Shown here: positions 1-11,900 of the stretch, piece by piece | Position numbering within the stretch: the first letter of the stretch is position 1 | How the letters are laid out: each line of letters begins with the position of its first letter | Assembly: GCA_020744425.1 (NCBI GenBank) | Contig: JAGMUV010000008.1 | Span: 682,001 to 746,000, forward strand | Source of the DNA: Dactylonectria macrodidyma | Lineage: Eukaryota > Ascomycota > Sordariomycetes > Hypocreales > Nectriaceae | Reading direction: 5' to 3' | Length of the DNA stretch: 64,000 bases | Notes under the pieces: generated by a model | Databases searched by the model: none | Told to the model about the DNA's origin: nothing | What the model saw: only the letters and a program-made list of their open reading frames with translations | Translations under genes and position numbers: made by a program

Positions 1-1
1 C

Positions 2-1565
2 ACGACCTACTACTCTCCAGGTACCATTGTAGGGTCCGTCAACGTCCTCAAGTCCAATTTCAACAATGTCTTGCCCGTGACTTATCTCGGTGACTTCCCG
101 TCGAAGGTCGAGGATCTAGAACAACAGCGTGACAATCTACTAAACGGGGACGACGTCATGTCGGAATCTTTCCTCCCTACACTCATTCTCCACGCAAAAG
201 CAAAAGTGTCGACTGGCATCAAGCGTTACCTCAAGTCCACCGGTACCAACAAACTCATATTAACTTCAATCGGAAAGTTGCCATCTGGACCATATTTCCT
301 GCACCCCTCTGGTGACTTGACCAGGGTCTACAGGCTCTACGTTGACTACACCATGGCCTTCGCCCAGGCTGTGATTGAGGGCGAGGATGGAACATATTTG
401 CCGTCTACTGCCGCAGTCGGCGAAAGCGTCAATGCGGCAATCAGTATCCCCGTTCCTTCACTCCATTACTACCCAAAGCCATCCCCTGAGAGGCCTCTCT
501 CGGGCTTGCGCCTTGGCGTCAAGGACGTCTTCAACCTCAAGGGGACCAAGACGGGAGCCGGCTCCAGAGCATACTTTGCCCTGTATCCGCCCGCAAATGA
601 GACAGCCTTCTCTCTCCAGCGCCTCATTAGCCTCGGTGCTGTCATCGTCGGCAAACTCAAAACGGCCCAGTTCGCCGCTGGCGAGGTGCCTACAGCAAAT
701 TACGTGGACCAACTTGCGCCATTCAACCCCAGAGGTTATGGGTACCAAGCCCCTCGTCGTCTTCCTGCGGCACAGGGGAAGCGCTGGCGTCGTATGACTG
801 GCTAGACCTTGGTACGGGAACTGATACCACTGGGTCCATTCGAGGGCCTTCCATGGCAAACGGCCTTTTCGGTCTCCGAATCACTAATGCGAGCTTGCCC
901 CTGGATGGAATTCTCCCTGTCTCGGCAAGGATGGACACACCCCGGTTTGATCGCCTGAGATGCAAGGCTGCTACGGACGGCATACGAGAGTTGGCTCGAG
1001 ACAAAGGCCAACTACACCAGATTTCCCCGGAGGATCATCTTACCGCAGGAGTTCTGGCCGTCCCCTAACAAAACGTCCATGCCCATCCTCGAAAAGTTCA
1101 TCGATGACCTTTGCACTCTTCTAGAAGCAAGAGTTTGTGCATGTCAATACAAACAATTCCTTCATTCATCACACGGGCAACAAGGACGGTATCGCTGCTT
1201 TCATCAGTGACTATCCTCTAGTTTTGGTCAGGGATCAGTTCCGGGCTCTTGGGCAACCCTTTATCGCCGACTACCAAGAGGAATTCGGGCGATTCCCCTT
1301 CGTCAACCCGGTCCCTCGCAGCGGCCTTGCTTTTGCTGCTCAAATTGATGACGAGAGCTACGCAAATGCGGTTCGTCATCTCCAAGTCTACAGAGAGTGG
1401 TTTACCTCGCAGCTGTTACCTCCTTGTGAGGATGCCCTGGTTTTATACCCGCTTGGACCGGGCCTTGAATTGTATCGGAACGAGTCACTCAACACTTCCC
1501 CCCTCACGCCTTCATCGCCGTATGTCAACACATTGCAAGCGGCTGCAGCTGGGCTTCTAGATTAA
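2..1565 (+). pseudogene. amidase-signature hydrolase, broken, 5' end outside the window
   Basis: Open from the left edge in frame 2. Residues read as a fungal amidase-signature enzyme: an N-terminal extension, then the core with GVKDVF (the Lys of the Ser-cisSer-Lys triad) near 517-535. At about 748 the frame drops back one base and continues with SPSSSSCGTGEALASYDWL and GTDTTGSIRGPS, which carry the expected catalytic serines. Near 945-958 it shifts again; the resumed frame is preceded by a TGA that reads naturally as a mutated CGA. It continues to about 1130 (RRIILPQEFWP, NKTSMPILEKF), then shifts a third time into 1137-1565, which ends in TAA before the usual C-terminus. Normal enzymes of this type hydrolyse amides. 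Three frameshifts plus a stop argue for a decayed gene. No GT-AG intron explains the shifts. Confidence 0.8.
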
Positions 1566-2159
1566 GCCTCACTCATCCTGCCTGACGTGGCTGGTTTACG
1601 GAAACGAAATGATCCATGGGCCATCTACCCATTCGATAGTTCCGATCCCATGCACGCTGTTAGATTGAGGCTAAGGCACGGTTAAAGCGAGCCATTAACA
1701 GCAAAAGAAAACCCGCCCACAAGATTATGAAAAACACGAGAAGATGAACATAATCACCAGCCTCATCATCGCTACATTGACCCTGAATCGTGAACTCGAA
1801 CGTCCTCCTGACTGGTTAGGAAAAGAGGGACCGCGTATCTAACACATGCTTATTGCATACACACTCAGGGTAGGAATATCTGTATGAGTCTCTTGAGTCC
1901 ATACGACAAAGAAACGCGGAAACCTCCGTGGGGGAAAATGAAGGAGTACTGGGCATCGCTGCATGATTTCTTGATATCCAGCTACGCTGTAGATTTGCTA
2001 GGTTACGATGAGTTTCAGCGTTGCGGTTTTATCCTCATACTCCAACTTGTAAGCAATATCTAAACCGAGCTTACGCCGCGGTTTCTCTGTAGGCACTACT
2101 TATAGTTTGTTTTAAATACCAAAGCCCATCAAGGATGGATCTCCAGCCAGCAGCATCCC
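1566..2159. other. no gene seen downstream of the broken amidase
   Basis: About 600 bases of ordinary composition. I find no open frame with recognisable protein sequence; the first part may be the further decayed C-terminus of the amidase. Confidence 0.5.
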
Positions 2160-2361
2160 GAGGGGACCAAAACACTGTGAAGATACTGCTCGACAATGAC
2201 GGCGTCGACCCAGACTCTAAAGACAAGTAACGGTGCGACACCGCTGTTTTCGGCTGCACAGAACGGGCACTAGGCGGTAGTGAAGCTGCTGTTGGCGAAG
2301 GACGGTGTCAACCCCGACTCCAAGGACAGCAACGGTGCGACACCGCTGTCGTGGGCTGATT
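2160..2361 (+). pseudogene. ankyrin-repeat scrap
   Basis: The forward strand reads as nearly two ankyrin units: VKILLDNDGVDPDSKDK, then after a one-base shift NGATPLFSAAQNGH, a TAG where a Glu codon is usual, AVVKLLLAKDGVNPDSKDS and NGATPLSWA. The TPL and AVVKLLL motifs are typical of the long ankyrin arrays of fungal NACHT/ankyrin proteins. One frameshift and one stop within 200 bases show it is a relic with no intact gene around it. The downstream 2362-2520 stretch contains, on the minus strand, short pieces resembling YWVSE repeated twice, which I could not assign. Confidence 0.7.
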
Positions 2362-2798
2362 TTTCACTAACCCAATACTGCCTTGCCACAGCTGCATCAT
2401 CCTTGATCTTCACCGCTGCCAGCACATTCATGAGACGGTCCCGTCCATAGGCTTGGCGACGAGGATGTGAACCGAGTAGCTCCGCTCTTCCTCGGACACC
2501 CAATAATGCCTCGCAACGTTAGAAGTGCTTCCTGCTTTTCGGTGGCTTAACAAGCGCCAAAATTAAGGAGGACTAGTCTTGGTGAGGCCTCCTGGTTAGG
2601 CTCCTACGAGTAGCTTGGAGACTTCTCTCCCCACTAAGAAGAAAACGATAAGGAAAGGCGGCCATCCCCACAGCGCTGGAATTTGGCAGTAGCACCGACG
2701 ATAGCGCTCCCCAGTGCTCGAGTCGAGGATCTGGTGAGGCACAGCAGTCATGATACGATGGGCCAACCCGTAAAATCTACGAGTACGTGCCTCCTTGT

Positions 2799-2870
2799 AT
2801 GTGCAATCCATGTGCAATCCATGTGCAATCCATGTGCAATCCATGTGCTCTCCATGTGCTATCCATGTGA
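2799..2870. repeat. 11-bp tandem repeat, about 6.5 copies
   Basis: The unit ATGTGCAATCC is repeated four times exactly, followed by two units with one or two changes and a partial copy. It lies in noncoding DNA between the ankyrin scrap and the S28 peptidase gene. Confidence 0.9.
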
Positions 2871-3275
2871 AGTAAACCCAAAAATTTAACATTTAACATT
2901 AACACCCAATTTGAAACCTTCCCAATTGCGACCTCCATCAGCTCCTCTTCAGCTCCTCTTCAGCTCCCCATCAGCCATGTCAGCCATCCTATCGTTAGGC
3001 TACGAACCAACCACATCCCTCGTCAATCATCACGAACAGCCTGAAGGGGATGGTGGCTTGCTTGCGCCTCGGGGCTGTGGGCTCGCCTACTTGGCAGTTC
3101 TGCCTTTATTAATTCTGGTGCTTTCCCACTGTTCCCGAGGCTCAATAGTGTGCACCTCCGTCCCCATCGTCGTCCTCTTTTGAAAGTAGCGGTTTTTTAG
3201 TTATATTCAGCAGCCAACAGCTTTTGACGGCATCGACCTTGTTTGCATTAGTTCCGTCTTTCCACTGCATAACCC

Positions 3276-5222
3276 ATGAAGCTCTCGGCATGGACCTCCA
3301 CACTGCTCCTGGCTCAGACGACGCTGGGAGTAAATGTCAACTGGCGCCGGCTGAGAAAACGCCAAAGCGACTCAGCTGAAGGCTACCCAGATGTGCCAAC
3401 TTACGCCTTCACTATTCCTGTCGACCATTTTGACTTGTCTGACGACAGAACCTATGAGAATCGACTTTTCGTCAATGATACTTACTACAAAACCGGCGGA
3501 CCGGTCATTCTCTATGACTTCGGCGAGATGGGTGTTTCGCCGGGCATTGCTGCCGAACTCCTCGCTGAGCACAGCATGGAGAGCGCCCCTCTGCGGCTCG
3601 CCGAGAAGCTCAACGGCCTGGTCATTGGCTGGGAACATCGTTACTACGGCTACAGTTGGCCTGTTCCCCAGGACGATTACACTGGCCTTCCACTTTCCGG
3701 TGCTGCTGGATACGAGTACTTGACTGCCGATCAAGCAATCGAGGATGTGGCTTATTTCGCCAACAACTTCAATAAGACCACGCTTTCGCTCAACAACGTG
3801 ATTGAAAGCACCGAGAAGCTTGACCCGTATCATACTCCTTGGATCTTCATTGGCGGGTCGTATCCTGGCATGCGCGCAGCCTGGGCTCGATTGATGCACC
3901 CGGAACTCTTTTACGCTGCCTGGTCGTCCAGCGCGCCGCTTGAGACCAAGGCCGATGGATCTATCTATTACAATCCCATCGCGCGCTCTCTGCCTCAGAA
4001 CTGCACCAATGACCTCGAGGCCGCTATCCAATATGTTGACGACAGTCTCACCTTCGGCAGCGCCGATGATGCGGCTCTAGTCCGGATCGGTACCTATCTT
4101 GCTACAGACGAAACTGCGGCCCTTGACTCGCTAGAAAATGCTGACTCCTACACGCGTTTTGACATTGGCCATGCTTTGGCAGATGCTCTTACGTTCGGGA
4201 GCAATTATCAAAACTACGGTCCCATGCACACTGCTCAATACTTGTGCGATGCGATGGAGAGTTTCGATGTGGACACCTTCCTCACCGATTCAACCAGCGC
4301 TGAGACTGCTGTAGACTTATTCACGACGCTTTTCGGTAACCCTGGAACTGCTACGCCATCCACAAAAGGAATTGCTGCGAATAATGGAGATGAAGGTGGT
4401 GTCCTTGCGTTTGCGGCAATGCTCTACGGCATCGCCTACGGCGGGAAGCACTTTGAGAAATGGTATGAGACCCTGCCAGTGGGTGGCAGCGAAACATTCA
4501 CCGAAACCGCCGACGGCCTGAGCTGGACCTGGCAAACGCTGAACGAAATGGGATACTACCAAGGCTCAAATGCTACCAACCCAATCCAGGTGATTAGCAA
4601 GTACTACAACGTGACCGCCATCCGGGACATCCAGCTCGAGGATGGGGTCTTCGCGGGCTTCAGGGACTCCAGTTTCCCCTCGGGGCTCAATAACAGCTAC
4701 TTACTGGAATTGGGCGGATGGGATATGAAAGCTAGCAACGTTATGTTCACCAACGGCGAGTTCGATCCCTGGCGATCTTTCTCGGTGCACAGCGAAGAAA
4801 CAGAATCCGGTGCACCCGAGCGAGCTTATACTGTGGAGGTCCCTCAATGTAATCAGCTCCCCAATGGAACTGATGTGTTCGGACTAGTGTACGCAGGCGC
4901 TGTTCATAGTGAGGATTTGTCGAACCCGCCGTACATCAGAGGTAGCCTCGAGGATCCCACGCCCCTCGAGCAGGGTCTGGATCTGTTCCTCAAGGCGTGG
5001 GATGTGTGGTTGCCCTGCTTCGACCAGAGCCGGGACGATATTAGGAATAATGAAGGAGTTGATGGAAATGGGCATAATGCTGACGGCAGTTCCATTGATG
5101 AAGACGACGATGATGATGACGATGATGATGACGATGGCGACGAGAACAGCGCGAGACGGGCTAGCAGCCTGAATATCATTTCTGTGGTTGGTGTTATGTC
5201 TGTTATGTTTGTTATTATGTAA
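3276..5222 (+). CDS. secreted serine carboxypeptidase, peptidase family S28
   Basis: A single 648-codon exon. Family S28 (lysosomal Pro-X carboxypeptidase/DPP2-like) removes residues next to proline; fungal members are secreted or wall-bound. A hydrophobic signal peptide covers residues 3-19, and a Kex2-like KR site follows at 28-29. The nucleophile motif GGSYPG lies at 193-198 (Ser195); the other triad residues are probably Asp497 in NGEFDPW and His544 in GAVHSED. Several NxT/NxS sites suggest glycosylation. The end is unusual: an acidic run around 608-623 made of GAT/GAC codons, a short RRAS stretch and a hydrophobic tail at 632-648, which looks like a GPI-attachment signal. The ATG at 3276 is the first that supplies the signal peptide. 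No defect seen; length is somewhat above the usual 500-570 residues because of the tail. Confidence 0.93.
   Translation: MKLSAWTSTLLLAQTTLGVNVNWRRLRKRQSDSAEGYPDVPTYAFTIPVDHFDLSDDRTYENRLFVNDTYYKTGGPVILYDFGEMGVSPGIAAELLAEHSMESAPLRLAEKLNGLVIGWEHRYYGYSWPVPQDDYTGLPLSGAAGYEYLTADQAIEDVAYFANNFNKTTLSLNNVIESTEKLDPYHTPWIFIGGSYPGMRAAWARLMHPELFYAAWSSSAPLETKADGSIYYNPIARSLPQNCTNDLEAAIQYVDDSLTFGSADDAALVRIGTYLATDETAALDSLENADSYTRFDIGHALADALTFGSNYQNYGPMHTAQYLCDAMESFDVDTFLTDSTSAETAVDLFTTLFGNPGTATPSTKGIAANNGDEGGVLAFAAMLYGIAYGGKHFEKWYETLPVGGSETFTETADGLSWTWQTLNEMGYYQGSNATNPIQVISKYYNVTAIRDIQLEDGVFAGFRDSSFPSGLNNSYLLELGGWDMKASNVMFTNGEFDPWRSFSVHSEETESGAPERAYTVEVPQCNQLPNGTDVFGLVYAGAVHSEDLSNPPYIRGSLEDPTPLEQGLDLFLKAWDVWLPCFDQSRDDIRNNEGVDGNGHNADGSSIDEDDDDDDDDDDDGDENSARRASSLNIISVVGVMSVMFVIM
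5098..5142 (+). repeat. GAT/GAC microsatellite coding poly-Asp
   Basis: Alternating GAC and GAT codons inside the S28 peptidase gene encode an unbroken Asp/Glu run just before the C-terminal hydrophobic tail. Such tracts change length easily. Confidence 0.85.
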
Positions 5223-5282
5223 CGAGATCTCAGTCGCGCTCCGCGCCCTAGACCATGAGAATAGTCAAGTATCATTTTTCAT

Positions 5283-8200
5283 ATTCATTATTCGAGTTAT
5301 TTGAAGTTAAATTATATGTCTATATTATTCTGTTCAAATTTTAGTTCTAGTGATAGCATTACTTTCAATAGTAACATTCTGAAACAGCTAATATATTTAG
5401 CGCATTATTATTAATAACTTTAAAATCTTAAGTTTGAATAGATAATAAGGATTGGTTAATTTGTATTAATAGAGGTATAACATACTTAATAAGTGAGTAA
5501 GCTAAATAAGTAAGTAAGTCACTTATACTATATAGCTAAAAGTAATAATTCTTAATTTTCTAAAATTAGCTATATAAATATAAGAATTTTAAAGAATTAA
5601 ATTAAAATATTTTAATAAAAAAGTTAATAAATAATATTTTTTTTAAAATTTTAAAAAATTAAGTTAGCTTTTTAAAAAACAAATTAAAAAAAATAATATA
5701 AATAAGATTAATATACATAATAAGCAAGTCAGAAATACAAGCAAGTCAGAAAAAATCCTATACTATTAAAATAAAAACTTTAATAAAAATATAATAATAA
5801 CTTTAATTAATTAAAACTAATCGCTATCCTCTTCTTTAGAAGTCTTAATTATTACTTAATAGGTCCTTATATTATAACCTGCCTTTTTATAATTTCTATA
5901 GCGCCTTTTTCTTAGTATTACTAACCTCCCTTAATTACTACTTTTCGATAATTTAACTACTATCTATATATTAATATCTCTCTGATCTATCTTACCCCTT
6001 CCCTTATCTAGAGTTATCTTCTCTCCTTTATGTAAATAGGTTCTTTTCGCTCTGCATTACTTACTAAGAGTCTTATTTGCTTATTAAAGGATCTAGACTT
6101 TAGACTTTAATAAGGCGTTCTAATATATTATTGCCTTCATTCCCTTTAAAAGTAACTTAAGCGCTTTAAGAATTGATACTAGAGAGCTATTCTGATGTCT
6201 TTTTATTCATCTTTTAAGATATTTAAACTAAGAGCTAGCCTTAAGTATAGTCTTTAAAGTCTTTAAGACCTAAGGGTTAAGGAGGCTGATCTCCTCTTTA
6301 ACTAGTATTAGAGTCTATAGTGTGTCGGGGCTGAGGGCCCACTAGCTAGAATAGCCTGGACATTTTAATTAGCCGACTAATTTAAGTGCCGGTCTTAATA
6401 AAGCTATCGATAAGGATAACGGGAGTTAGTCAGAGATAAAAGGCAGAGATAACTCAGACATAGATAGCAATTAATCATATTCTTGCCCACTTTTATTTTT
6501 AAGTTATTAAATGGTTTTTAATATTATTATAATAAGATTTATTTGATCAATTAGAATATCTGATTCATTTCTTAGCTAGCTGCTCGATTATAGCTCTGGC
6601 CTTCTTTTTTATCTGTTTTGTTTTGTAAGTCTTATCTATCCTCGCTCTGCTTTGCATCCCGCCTACCCTACGGCATCCGTCACTTCGGGTGGTGGTGTCC
6701 CTCTTGTCCCCCTGCTTAATGCATTTTAGAGGTTACGGTAAGGCGATAAGCTGCTAGTTCAATTAATCAATTGATCCTATCGATTAGTAGATTAATCGAA
6801 TAAGTAATAATACTTCTAAGCTATTACAAAAACCTAAGTTAAGTATAGAAGGGAGGTAGTGTAAGTAAGTAAGGACGCGGGGATTAAGAGGATATAAGAT
6901 ATCTAATTAACTCTAAAAAATAACCTTACTTAGTGCCTCTAACTAAGAAGCATATAGTATCTTTAGCTAATTAATTAATTTTACTAAGAGTAGAACTAAA
7001 AACCCCCTTTTTCCCTATTTTATTATATTAATTTATAATAGATTTACTATTAATACTATAAGGCATTATATTTAATACTAATAAGATACTTATAATACTA
7101 CTTATAGTTAAAGTAAATGTAAAAGTAAAGTGAAAAGCTATTATAAGCTATAAGATTAAGATCTAGGCTAAGTCTAGACCCTTATAATTAATTGATTAAA
7201 TAGTTACTAGTAATCCCCCTTTAGCTATTTACTTAAAAAGTATTAATAGTAAGAAAGCTTAATTAATTGAATTACTCTTACTAATCTATATTCTGATTTA
7301 GCTTATAATGCTATTAATTATATAATTAGTAATAAAGGACTTATTAATCGCCTTAGCCATCTCCTTTAGATAGATTTATATAAGACTTTCCTAATCCTTA
7401 TAACTATAGTAAAGGATAAAGATAAGTAATCTTAAAGACATCTAATCCTTAGGATGCGCTTTTACTTCTTAACTTTTCTATTTACTTAATTAATTACTTT
7501 TATAACTATACCCTTTACTAAGTTATAAGACTCAGTCTAGAAGGGGCTAAAAAGAGTAGTAGCAAGCTTAACTTTAGTCATACTCTATAGAGATAACTTC
7601 CCTTATGACCTTAGTATCTTTAATTAATAAGTTAATAATAATAATACTCTTAGTGAATATTTTAAAAGCAGAACTTAATTGCATTACTATAATTATTTTA
7701 GTCTAAATGCGCTTTACTATGCGAAGGCTAAGATATAAGTTTAATAGATTGAATATCTTAGCCTATATAAAGGCTTTTGAAATTATAATTAAAAATAATA
7801 GATTACCTAAAGAATAATGGCTATTATACTTCGTCTACTTCTATACGGATGATAATATGAAGGCCTTAGTCTAATTAGTTATCTAACGGTTTGAATGGGC
7901 AATAGTAAAGAAGAACTTTATAAATATATTTAAAGGCTAGGATCTTAACTCTAAAAAAACCCTGAAGACGACCTTTAGTCAGATAAATACTACTTAGATC
8001 CCTAAATCTACTAATCCGAGCTCCATCTAATAATTAATATACTATCACTCTTTCCTAGTAGCTATAGTTAATCTAAAGGATTCTAAGACTTCTTACTAGT
8101 CTTAAGCTCTTTACTATATCCTGCTTATAAGACTTATATAGTTAGTATGTATAAGAAGTAATAAAAGTCTAATAGAGCTCAGATGAATAGAATATAAGAC

Positions 8201-8783
8201 TCTATATTAGTATATTATTTCTTACTTAGATATAAACATCACTATTAAGGAATGATGTAGCCTTAGCTATCTATTTAATTAAATGAAACTATAGTTAGTT
8301 ATAACTCCCTTTAAACTAGTAACCTTCTAATACCTATTACTATTAGCTTATGTCTTACTTTACAGAATGTAAGTATCTACTAGTATAACTATTCTACTGC
8401 TTCTAGTAACTACTTATAATAACTCTATTAATAACTTAATAAATAGCTTTAAGTTATTATAGATTCACTTAGTCCTAATAGAGAAAACTAACTAAGACTT
8501 AGTAATAATAATCTAGTATTAATAGGAATACTAGAAAAGGCATAATAAGGCTATAAAGAATATTATAACTAACTAAGTCCTAGTAAATCTATTTAATTAA
8601 TTAAATAATAAATCCTTACTTATAGTTAATACTACTTTATTATTTAATAGAATAAAAGGATATTAGTATTATTAGGTCTTAGGTTACTACTTAGACTAAT
8701 GCAAACACTTAGTATATAACTTTAAAAGAGGGTATGTAGAATATGATTTTAAAGCAGGCTTCTACTAACTAAGAGTAAGTAAT
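5283..8783. repeat. AT-rich, RIP-degraded transposon DNA
   Basis: Very AT-rich, dominated by TA steps and TAA/TAG/TTA words in all frames, with no frame open for 60 codons. This is what RIP (CpA to TpA on both strands) leaves of old repeats. It resumes at 13841 on the other side of the Copia insertion, as the GTAAT target duplication shows. A less AT-rich patch lies at 6318-6735. I cannot identify the original element. Confidence 0.75.
6321..6735. other. GC-richer patch, possible LTR relic
   Basis: Begins with TGTCGGGGCTGAGGGCCC, a TG-start of a kind seen in fungal Gypsy LTRs, and includes a pyrimidine-rich, GC-rich stretch at 6640-6712. No partner copy was found in this window, so neither the element nor its ends can be proved. 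Confidence 0.3.
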
Positions 8784-8961
8784 TGTCAAATATTAGGATG
8801 TAAAAATTGTGTATTCCGTGCTTGCCGCCTATGCCTTGAGGTTTCAGGGCAAGCTTTATATACTCTTTCTCTTCTGTATAGAATCAGCTAGAAGCTGATT
8901 GCTAAGCCTCGTGGCAATAGGTGGCAATAGGTGGCAACTTTCGCCTCTGACATATCTGACA
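8784..8961 (-). repeat. Copia 3' LTR (left copy)
   Basis: 178 bp, TGTCA...TGACA. Contains a palindrome AATCAGCT-AGA-AGCTGATT able to form an 8-bp hairpin and a duplicated GGTGGCAATA motif. It has C at 8915 where the right LTR has T. Confidence 0.95.
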
Positions 8962-8970
8962 CACCCCCTC
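8962..8970 (-). promoter_or_regulatory. polypurine tract of the Copia element
   Basis: On the minus strand GAGGGGGTG lies directly before the 3' LTR, the position of the plus-strand primer. The TRIM element at 60 kb has the same GGGGGTG immediately before its second LTR. Confidence 0.75.
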
Positions 8971-8985
8971 AGATTCAATGACTTC

Positions 8986-11900
8986 TCATTGAGTCTGAAG
9001 CCCTTCTTCGTCCTTCTGGAGCCTCTTCCTAACGTCTTCTAATCCAAGTTGATGTAAAAAGCGGTTCCATTTTCCGGCTGGAAGTGCTTTCGTCAGGCCA
9101 TCTGCGACTATGTCTGTTGATTTGACGTATTTGACTTGAATTTTCCCTCTTTGAACCTCCTGTCTGAGCCAGTGATTGTGGATATCAACATGCCGCAACT
9201 TGGTCCTCAAAGTAGCTATCTTAGCCGTCACGAGGTTGATGGTCTGAGTGTTATCGCAGTCAATCTGGATAGTCAAGTCATCCAGTTGAACTGTCAGCTC
9301 CTTGAGCAGTCGGCTCACAAAGAGAGATTCCTTAGCTGCCTGTGCTAGGGCTAGGAGCTCTGCTTCTGTTGTTGATGTTGTGACTGTGTCTTGTTTGTTG
9401 GCTCTCCATCCGATCAGTCCGTTGAACAGCTTGATGGTATATGCCTGCGAGCTCTTCCGATCAGTTGTGTTGTCAGCAAAAGAGGCATCGCTAGAAATGC
9501 TGAGACCGCCGGGCCCTCCGAAGGATAGGGCTAGGTTCTTTGTGTGTGTGAGGTAGTGGATGACGCGGTCAGCCGCTTCTTGGTGTATTTGACTTGGATT
9601 GGTGAGGAATCTGGCCAATCTGGAGATGGCAAAGGCTATGTTGGGTCGGGTGTTGACTGCGATATAGAGGATTGATCCGATCTTGCGTTGGTATTGTTGA
9701 ATTTCTGTTGGGGTTGCTAGCCCTGTTGTAGGCCGTAGCTCTAACTGAGTCATTGGTACTGTAGCTGTTCCTTTATTAGCTAGGTTTGCAATTTTCTTAA
9801 TATAGGCTGCTTGGGATAGCCAGATCTTCCTCGTAGGTCGGTCCCGCATGACTTCCATTCTAAGGAACCATTGTACGGGGTTGCTGCCTGTTAGTTTGTA
9901 TCTCAATTGGAGTTGTCTGATCAGGTCCTTAGCTTTGTTTTCTTGTGTTTTCCTGTAGGCTAGAATGACATCATCAACATATACGAAGAAGAGGATTCCT
10001 TTTTTTCTGAAGTAGCAAGGCTCGTGTGGAACTGGTTTGTAGCCCAGCTCTAAGAGGGTCCTAGAAAGCTCCTTCTGCCACAGTAAGGGGGAGACTCTCA
10101 GTCCGTATAGAGCTTTGTTGAGCTTTAGGATAGTTCCTGCCTTCTTATAGCCAGGAGGCATCTGCATGAAGATGTCTTGATCAATTGGGGCATGTACGAA
10201 TGCGTTAACCACATCGTATTGGACCATTTCTAGATCAAACTTTGCTGCAATAGCTATCAAGGTCCGAAAGGACCTTCCGGCTAAGGTAGCTGCGTACATG
10301 TCTTGCAGCTTCCCTTTTGCTTGTTGGTCTCCTCGAACCACTAGCCGGGCCTTGCATTTCTGAAAGTAACCGTGTTTGTCTGTTTTATAGACGTACACCC
10401 ACATACAGCCTAGGACCTGTCGATCAGATGCTCGAGGGTCCTTGGCTCGGATCTCAGTCCATGACCTCATTTCCTTATGACTTTGAAGATGGATTTCTTC
10501 AGCCTTCTGGAAGAGGTTTCCCAATGGATGTCCTATGAGATCTTAATGCTTCATTAGTGCCGGAGGTAGTGCATTTCTATGCACCTTTACTCCTTTACGG
10601 ATCTTCCGTTCTGTTGAGGTTTGCAGAGGAGATTTAGTTCCAGCTAGAAAAGCTGCCTGCCACGTGATCGTTTTATTCCCTTATTCTAACACATTTTGAG
10701 GTAATTGTGCGAGTAGGGCAGATGGCGGTGTATCTGGAGGCGTGAGGAAGTCTTCATATTCTGCCCTTTTTGCCTGCGAGATTTCATCAATCGCTACTAT
10801 AAGACGATCTCCTGTGAGTTCATTTGAGTCTTCCTCTTCAGGAAAATCCACTTCAATGCAGTCTTCAGTCTCTGGCTGATCAATCGGTTCGTCTTGTTGA
10901 AGGGATGCAATTCGTGCGATTTCTTCTAGGTCTGCCTCTAAAAGGTCGTCCTTGAAGTTTTCCCAGTCTCCGTTGCAGCCCTTGTCTTCATTAAAAATGA
11001 CGTCTCGGGTGCTCACTATTCGATTGATCGTAGGGACCCAGATTCTGTAGATATTTGAGGATCTATATCCGACCAGGAAGCCGATCCATCCTTTAGGCTT
11101 GAGCCGCATCTTGCGGTTAAACTTTTGTTGTGCCTCGGGGGTCATGGCATAGGCCTTGCAGCCAAATGCTCTTAGATGTGTTTGGTCAGGCTGTTTCGCT
11201 GGTTGTAGAATTCCTCTAGCTCTGGCTATCGCAGTATGCAATTGATCGTATGGTGTTTTCCAGCGTGATTTATAGTTTGGCGTTCGGTTGTATAGATAAA
11301 CTGCCGTTCTGCCGATTTCTGGCCATAGCTGATGAGGGAACCTGGCGCCTGTTCGCATAGCTCTTTCCTTATCCTTTATCACACCCCCTGAGCGTTCGGC
11401 ACCGCCGTTTTGTGCTTGGCTGTATGGTGCTGAGGGCTCGATAATGATGGCTCTGTTCCGTATGAAGTTTCCAACTTGTGGTTTGACCTCTGTAATCTCA
11501 TTGTCGCATTCGATGACTTTGACCTTAATGTTATATTGAACTTCTAGGTGTTTGAAGAAGGATTTGAAGACTGTGATCACAGCCTCTGTTGTCCGAGATG
11601 TGAGATAATAATCCTAAATGTAACCCGTTGATCGGCAGGTAAGTAACATCTGCGAGGTATAGCCACCTATCCCTTCTTCGTAGTCATGGAAATCGATAGC
11701 GATGCGTTTGCCGGCTCTCTGGTCAGACTGCCTTGGAGCCCGTCTGACTTGTCTCTTGATCTTTGATAGGCCACAGGCGTCACATTCGACTGTTGTTGGT
11801 CCTCGAATTCGCACCCCCTGAGATGCTGAGACGAGGTGTTCAAGAGCTTGCGGTCCCGGATGCCCTAGGCGGTTGTGCCAGCGGATGGCTTCTCCCGCTA

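Noticed and set aside
3372..4031. 219-codon minus-strand frame inside the S28 gene
   Set aside because: Antisense shadow of the peptidase; its translation resembles no protein while the plus strand carries all family motifs.
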